Positions 61,346-64,000 of a stretch of DNA of 64,000 bases are shown in pieces. Location of the stretch: positions 1-64,000 of the forward strand of contig JANSYQ010000001.1 in the NCBI GenBank assembly GCA_024742305.1. The letters are read 5' to 3'. The position numbers and the translations under genes were made by a program. The DNA is from a bacterium. Its GTDB lineage: Bacteria; Bacteroidota; Bacteroidia; Flavobacteriales_D; Crocinitomicaceae. The notes under the pieces are model-generated. The model ran no database searches. It was not told where the DNA came from and saw only the letters and a list, made by a program, of their open reading frames with translations. Within the stretch, counting starts at the first letter, position 1. Each line of letters opens with the position of its first letter.

Positions 61346-63614
61346 AACGAATAACTTCCGTTTTGCCTGACTCTTGATTGATGATACGCACCATGTACAT
61401 TCCTGCTTTTAATTCGCTTGTATTCAAATGCAGGACGTTCGATCCTTCCTCAATAGATTTGGTGAAAGTCGATAACATGTTACCCCCTGTAGAGTACACT
61501 TCAATATCCAGTTCACCTGACTTTGCTGCTACAATATCTACATTGAATTGTTCCTGAGCTGGATTCGGGTAAAAGTTTACCACTTGCATTTCATCAATAC
61601 CACTTTGAACCACTGAAATCACTTTAGAATACGTGATGGATCCATTAAAATCCAACTGCTTCAATCGATAATAAGTCACTGTTCTCGATGGATTCAAATC
61701 CTTAAAAACATACTCGGTCATATCCAGCGTATTCCCCATACCTTCGACAAAACCAATGGTTTCGAAATCTACCAAGTTTTCGCTTCTTTCAACATAGAAG
61801 CCTGCATTATGCAATTCTGCCCCAGTCTTCCAGCGCAACATGTTAAATCCTCCTAAGTCTTCTCCACTAAACTCTATCAATCCAACGGGTAATGGAAGAG
61901 TGGAACAACTGATATCAGCTGTACCAAAAAAGTCAATTGGAACCGTTGTCAAGGCACTACTAAAATTGGAGAAACAAATAATAAATTGATCCCCTGCATT
62001 CACATTTAATGCCGGTTCAAAATTCCCTGCTTGTCCACCGGGTGGAAGCGTTCCTGCCGCACCTGTAAAGCCGTCACACGGGAAGTTCCAATTACACGAC
62101 ACAGGAGCGTGTGTATTTCCGATTATATCAGTACAGGCAGTTGGCGTAAGTGGCCACATAATCCAGTCATAACAATTCCCTGTGCCAGCAGTACCAAAAC
62201 TAAACTCTAAGGTACCCCCAACACTTACGTTTACTTCAAACCATGTACTGTTCAATTCGCCACTGTTCAAACACCCTGTATTTGCACTGCTCGGGTTGGT
62301 AGAAGGATTGGATGTACAATTGGTACATAACTCATCCACCAAACCATATCCATTGGGATCAATTTGAAATGCTGAATCAGTACAAACTGGTGCTCTACTG
62401 GAGCAATCACTTGCGGTGACTGGCCCCGTTGGATTCGGACAATTTACATCAAAGGTCCAGTCGCTGGTCCCGGTTGTTTCCGCATCAAATAAAATATAAT
62501 ACGTGTTCCCCGCTATCCAGTTCATGGAGCCATAGTTCCCTGGTGCTGAAAAGTCAGAGATACAATTCCAAGGACCAGCTTGCGAACAACCCGTAGTCGC
62601 GTCCATCCAAAACATATCGACAAAAGCACCGTTCGAAGAGTTAATGTCAATAGAGTGAATGCCTGAAGCAGTGGCAGTAAAACTGAAAATCATTTCCGTA
62701 CCCGGAGTTGTAAATCCACAAGAACTAATATCCCAACCTGCGCCAGTCCCGCTCACCGTAGCTCCTGTGTTGGTGCCACAACCAATTAATGGAGTAATGG
62801 AAGCGCATGGACCTGTTCCAGCCGTTGGACATTGAACCGAAAATGTGGTGGAGTAAGCGCCTGTTCCTTCAGCATCTAGTAATATGTAATACGTTGTTCC
62901 AGCCACCCAATTCATTGCACCGTATGATCCAGTAGAAAAAATATCACCGATACAGTTCCAAGGTGCGGCACTAGAGCAACCTAGAGAAGCATCTACCCAT
63001 GCAAAGTCGATAAAACCACCGGAAATTCCTGTAACATCAATTGAATACGTACCTGAAGTTGTGGGGGTGAAACTGTAAATGACTTCTTCTCCGGGAGTTG
63101 TAAAACCACAGAATGATGTTGACCAACCTGCACCTGATCCGCTCATGTTTGCAGTGACACTTGATCCACATGCGGGAATATTGGTAATGCTAGCGCAAGG
63201 ATCTGGGCTACCTCCACCTCCACATGATGTGCAAGTTACCGTTGTTGTTGCGCAGGTGCTGGCTGTACCGCAAGTTGTACAATTGGTATTGTAGTGAAAG
63301 TAATATGTTCCACTGGAAGGTGCTATGAACGATAATGGTGCGTTCCCGAAGGCAACCACGGGACCACCAGGTGTTCCACTGGTTACAGTCACACAACCTC
63401 CAATATCCACGCCCGCTTCGTAGGTATTTCCAGCGACTATTCCGCTGATTGTTGCGTAATCTCCTTGCCAGTTACAACCGCTTATTGGAACGGGAGTAGT
63501 AGTTGTTCCAGCCGTTGCTGAGCCAAATGAGAAACCATTTATACATTGTGAAAAAGAGCCAGTGCACCATACTGAAAACACCAACAATGCTATAATTTTT
63601 ATTCTATTTTTCAT
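61332..63614 (-). CDS. T9SS protein with two tandem 130-residue domains
   Basis: The 760-residue protein has a signal peptide (MKNRIKIIALLVFSVWCTGS). Two tandem copies of a beta-rich, Cys-containing domain of 130 residues begin near residues 139 and 269 (PCASIT...CG...GxGAGW...CGFTTPG...YYIL.DAE). A further domain at about 400-600 has CTDSAFQIDPNGYG and DWIMWPLTP. The C terminus is a type A sorting domain (YPNPAQEQFNVDI near 690). The repeats resemble PPC-like domains of exported proteins. It is probably transcribed with the gene to its right (20-base gap). Confidence 0.8.
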   Translation of the reverse strand: MKNRIKIIALLVFSVWCTGSFSQCINGFSFGSATAGTTTTPVPISGCNWQGDYATISGIVAGNTYEAGVDIGGCVTVTSGTPGGPVVAFGNAPLSFIAPSSGTYYFHYNTNCTTCGTASTCATTTVTCTSCGGGGSPDPCASITNIPACGSSVTANMSGSGAGWSTSFCGFTTPGEEVIYSFTPTTSGTYSIDVTGISGGFIDFAWVDASLGCSSAAPWNCIGDIFSTGSYGAMNWVAGTTYYILLDAEGTGAYSTTFSVQCPTAGTGPCASITPLIGCGTNTGATVSGTGAGWDISSCGFTTPGTEMIFSFTATASGIHSIDINSSNGAFVDMFWMDATTGCSQAGPWNCISDFSAPGNYGSMNWIAGNTYYILFDAETTGTSDWTFDVNCPNPTGPVTASDCSSRAPVCTDSAFQIDPNGYGLVDELCTNCTSNPSTNPSSANTGCLNSGELNSTWFEVNVSVGGTLEFSFGTAGTGNCYDWIMWPLTPTACTDIIGNTHAPVSCNWNFPCDGFTGAAGTLPPGGQAGNFEPALNVNAGDQFIICFSNFSSALTTVPIDFFGTADISCSTLPLPVGLIEFSGEDLGGFNMLRWKTGAELHNAGFYVERSENLVDFETIGFVEGMGNTLDMTEYVFKDLNPSRTVTYYRLKQLDFNGSITYSKVISVVQSGIDEMQVVNFYPNPAQEQFNVDIVAAKSGELDIEVYSTGGNMLSTFTKSIEEGSNVLHLNTSELKAGMYMVRIINQESGKTEVIRFTVE

Positions 63615-63634
63615 GATTAGTAGTGTGGGGTAGG

Positions 63635-64000
63635 TTAGTCAATAATGAGATACGTTCCTGGAGTTGCTGTAAAAGCGTTACGCCGGGCACTTGGCAAGTT
63701 TAGAAACTCAGCCACTCGAATTTTTGTAATGGACGAACCAGATGTTAGTGTTCTGTATTTCTCAGGAAAGTCACGAATCCAAACTTTCAAATCTCTTTTG
63801 TAGATTTCGTAATCTTCGCTGTCATTACCGGTCGGATTCCATTCTGGCAAAGGTCTCGGTGCCACCAACTCAGACATACTTGAAACATCGATACCATTCA
63901 GACTCACTGTGAGAGCACTCAACGGTAATAACATGACATTGTACTTATCCTTAAAAAGAAAAGAAACGGTATCCGTTTGATGACGCGTACTTTCGAACTC
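63635..64000 (-). CDS. Partial gene, 5' end beyond the window, unknown function
   Basis: The frame is open to the right edge of the window, so the first part is missing; the visible 121 residues read EFESTRHQTDTVSFLFKDKY onwards and end YLIID. An internal ATG at 63934 could be taken as a start but the frame continues above it without interruption, so a partial gene is preferred. The segment has PLPEWNPTGNDSEDYEIYKR and no recognised domain. It lies upstream of the 760-residue T9SS protein on the same strand, 20 bases away, and may share its transcript. Confidence 0.55.
   Translation of the reverse strand, partial: EFESTRHQTDTVSFLFKDKYNVMLLPLSALTVSLNGIDVSSMSELVAPRPLPEWNPTGNDSEDYEIYKRDLKVWIRDFPEKYRTLTSGSSITKIRVAEFLNLPSARRNAFTATPGTYLIID

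Noticed and set aside
63635-63934. Complete 99-residue gene starting at ATG 63934
   Set aside because: The frame is open through to the window edge, so a gene truncated by the edge is more likely.
1-64000. CRISPR arrays
   Set aside because: No short identical repeats with regular unique spacers were seen; the 184-base array at 25.2-25.7 kb has units far too long and no spacer pattern.

Overview
The window looks like a chromosomal segment of a marine- or freshwater-type member of the Bacteroidetes, most likely order Flavobacteriales (Crocinitomicaceae/Fluviicola-like). The reasons are: several secreted proteins ending in a type IX secretion (T9SS) type A sorting domain (YPNP motif); the gene order ftsX-DUF3098-uppP-truB-queA; the cluster DUF177-rpmF-plsX-fabH-accB-accC; a PorT-like protein, DUF3667 and DUF420 families; TAnnTTTG-type promoter boxes; and short intergenic repeats of the GGTCATCGAG...TCGAG type. 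Assignment below order level is inference.

Region 1 (1-9979) is an AT-rich accessory block. It holds a membrane-tethered LuxR-type regulator, a small protein coupled to a regulator with two tandem LuxR-type helix-turn-helix units, a conserved 102-residue protein coupled to a multi-pass membrane protein, and a 668-base gene-free stretch with an imperfect repeat. Next come a 925-residue Roco protein (leucine-rich repeats, Roc GTPase, COR, Cys cluster, possible nuclease-like C terminus), a MerR-like regulator behind a perfect dyad, and a 58-residue protein overlapping a large serine recombinase. The last codons of the recombinase lie inside a tRNA-Ser(GGA) gene. This is the signature of an integrative element sitting in the tRNA 3' end, with the Roco protein as its likely cargo and a plausible immune effector. 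It is the most interesting part of the window.

Region 2 (10 to 34 kb) is core chromosome: asparaginase, TatD, an outer-membrane barrel, galE; a metallo-hydrolase/glycosyltransferase/collagen-like lipoprotein operon; a cytochrome oxidase biogenesis operon (cyoE, two subunit III genes with unusual soluble insertions, subunit IV, two SCO-like proteins, DUF420); the queA/truB/uppP/DUF3098/ftsX cluster, split by a 620-base repeat array; an AraC regulator; a T9SS protein; a short-chain reductase and a DUF1573 protein.

Region 3 (33.5 to 39.2 kb) encodes a complete four-enzyme route from trans-4-hydroxy-L-proline to 2-oxoglutarate, with a divergent AraC regulator. Region 4 (39.3 to 44.1 kb) is the conserved fatty-acid/phospholipid/L32 cluster. 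Region 5 (44 to 64 kb) mixes secreted proteins of unknown role, a CotH-kinase-like T9SS protein, SDR and DsbA-family oxidoreductases, pdxA, an M17 aminopeptidase, a YgiQ radical SAM protein, a TPR protein, two large repeat-containing T9SS proteins, a frameshifted DUF3667 remnant and an edge-truncated gene.

All calls come from reading the sequence; no similarity search was run. Statements about family membership rest on motif recognition.
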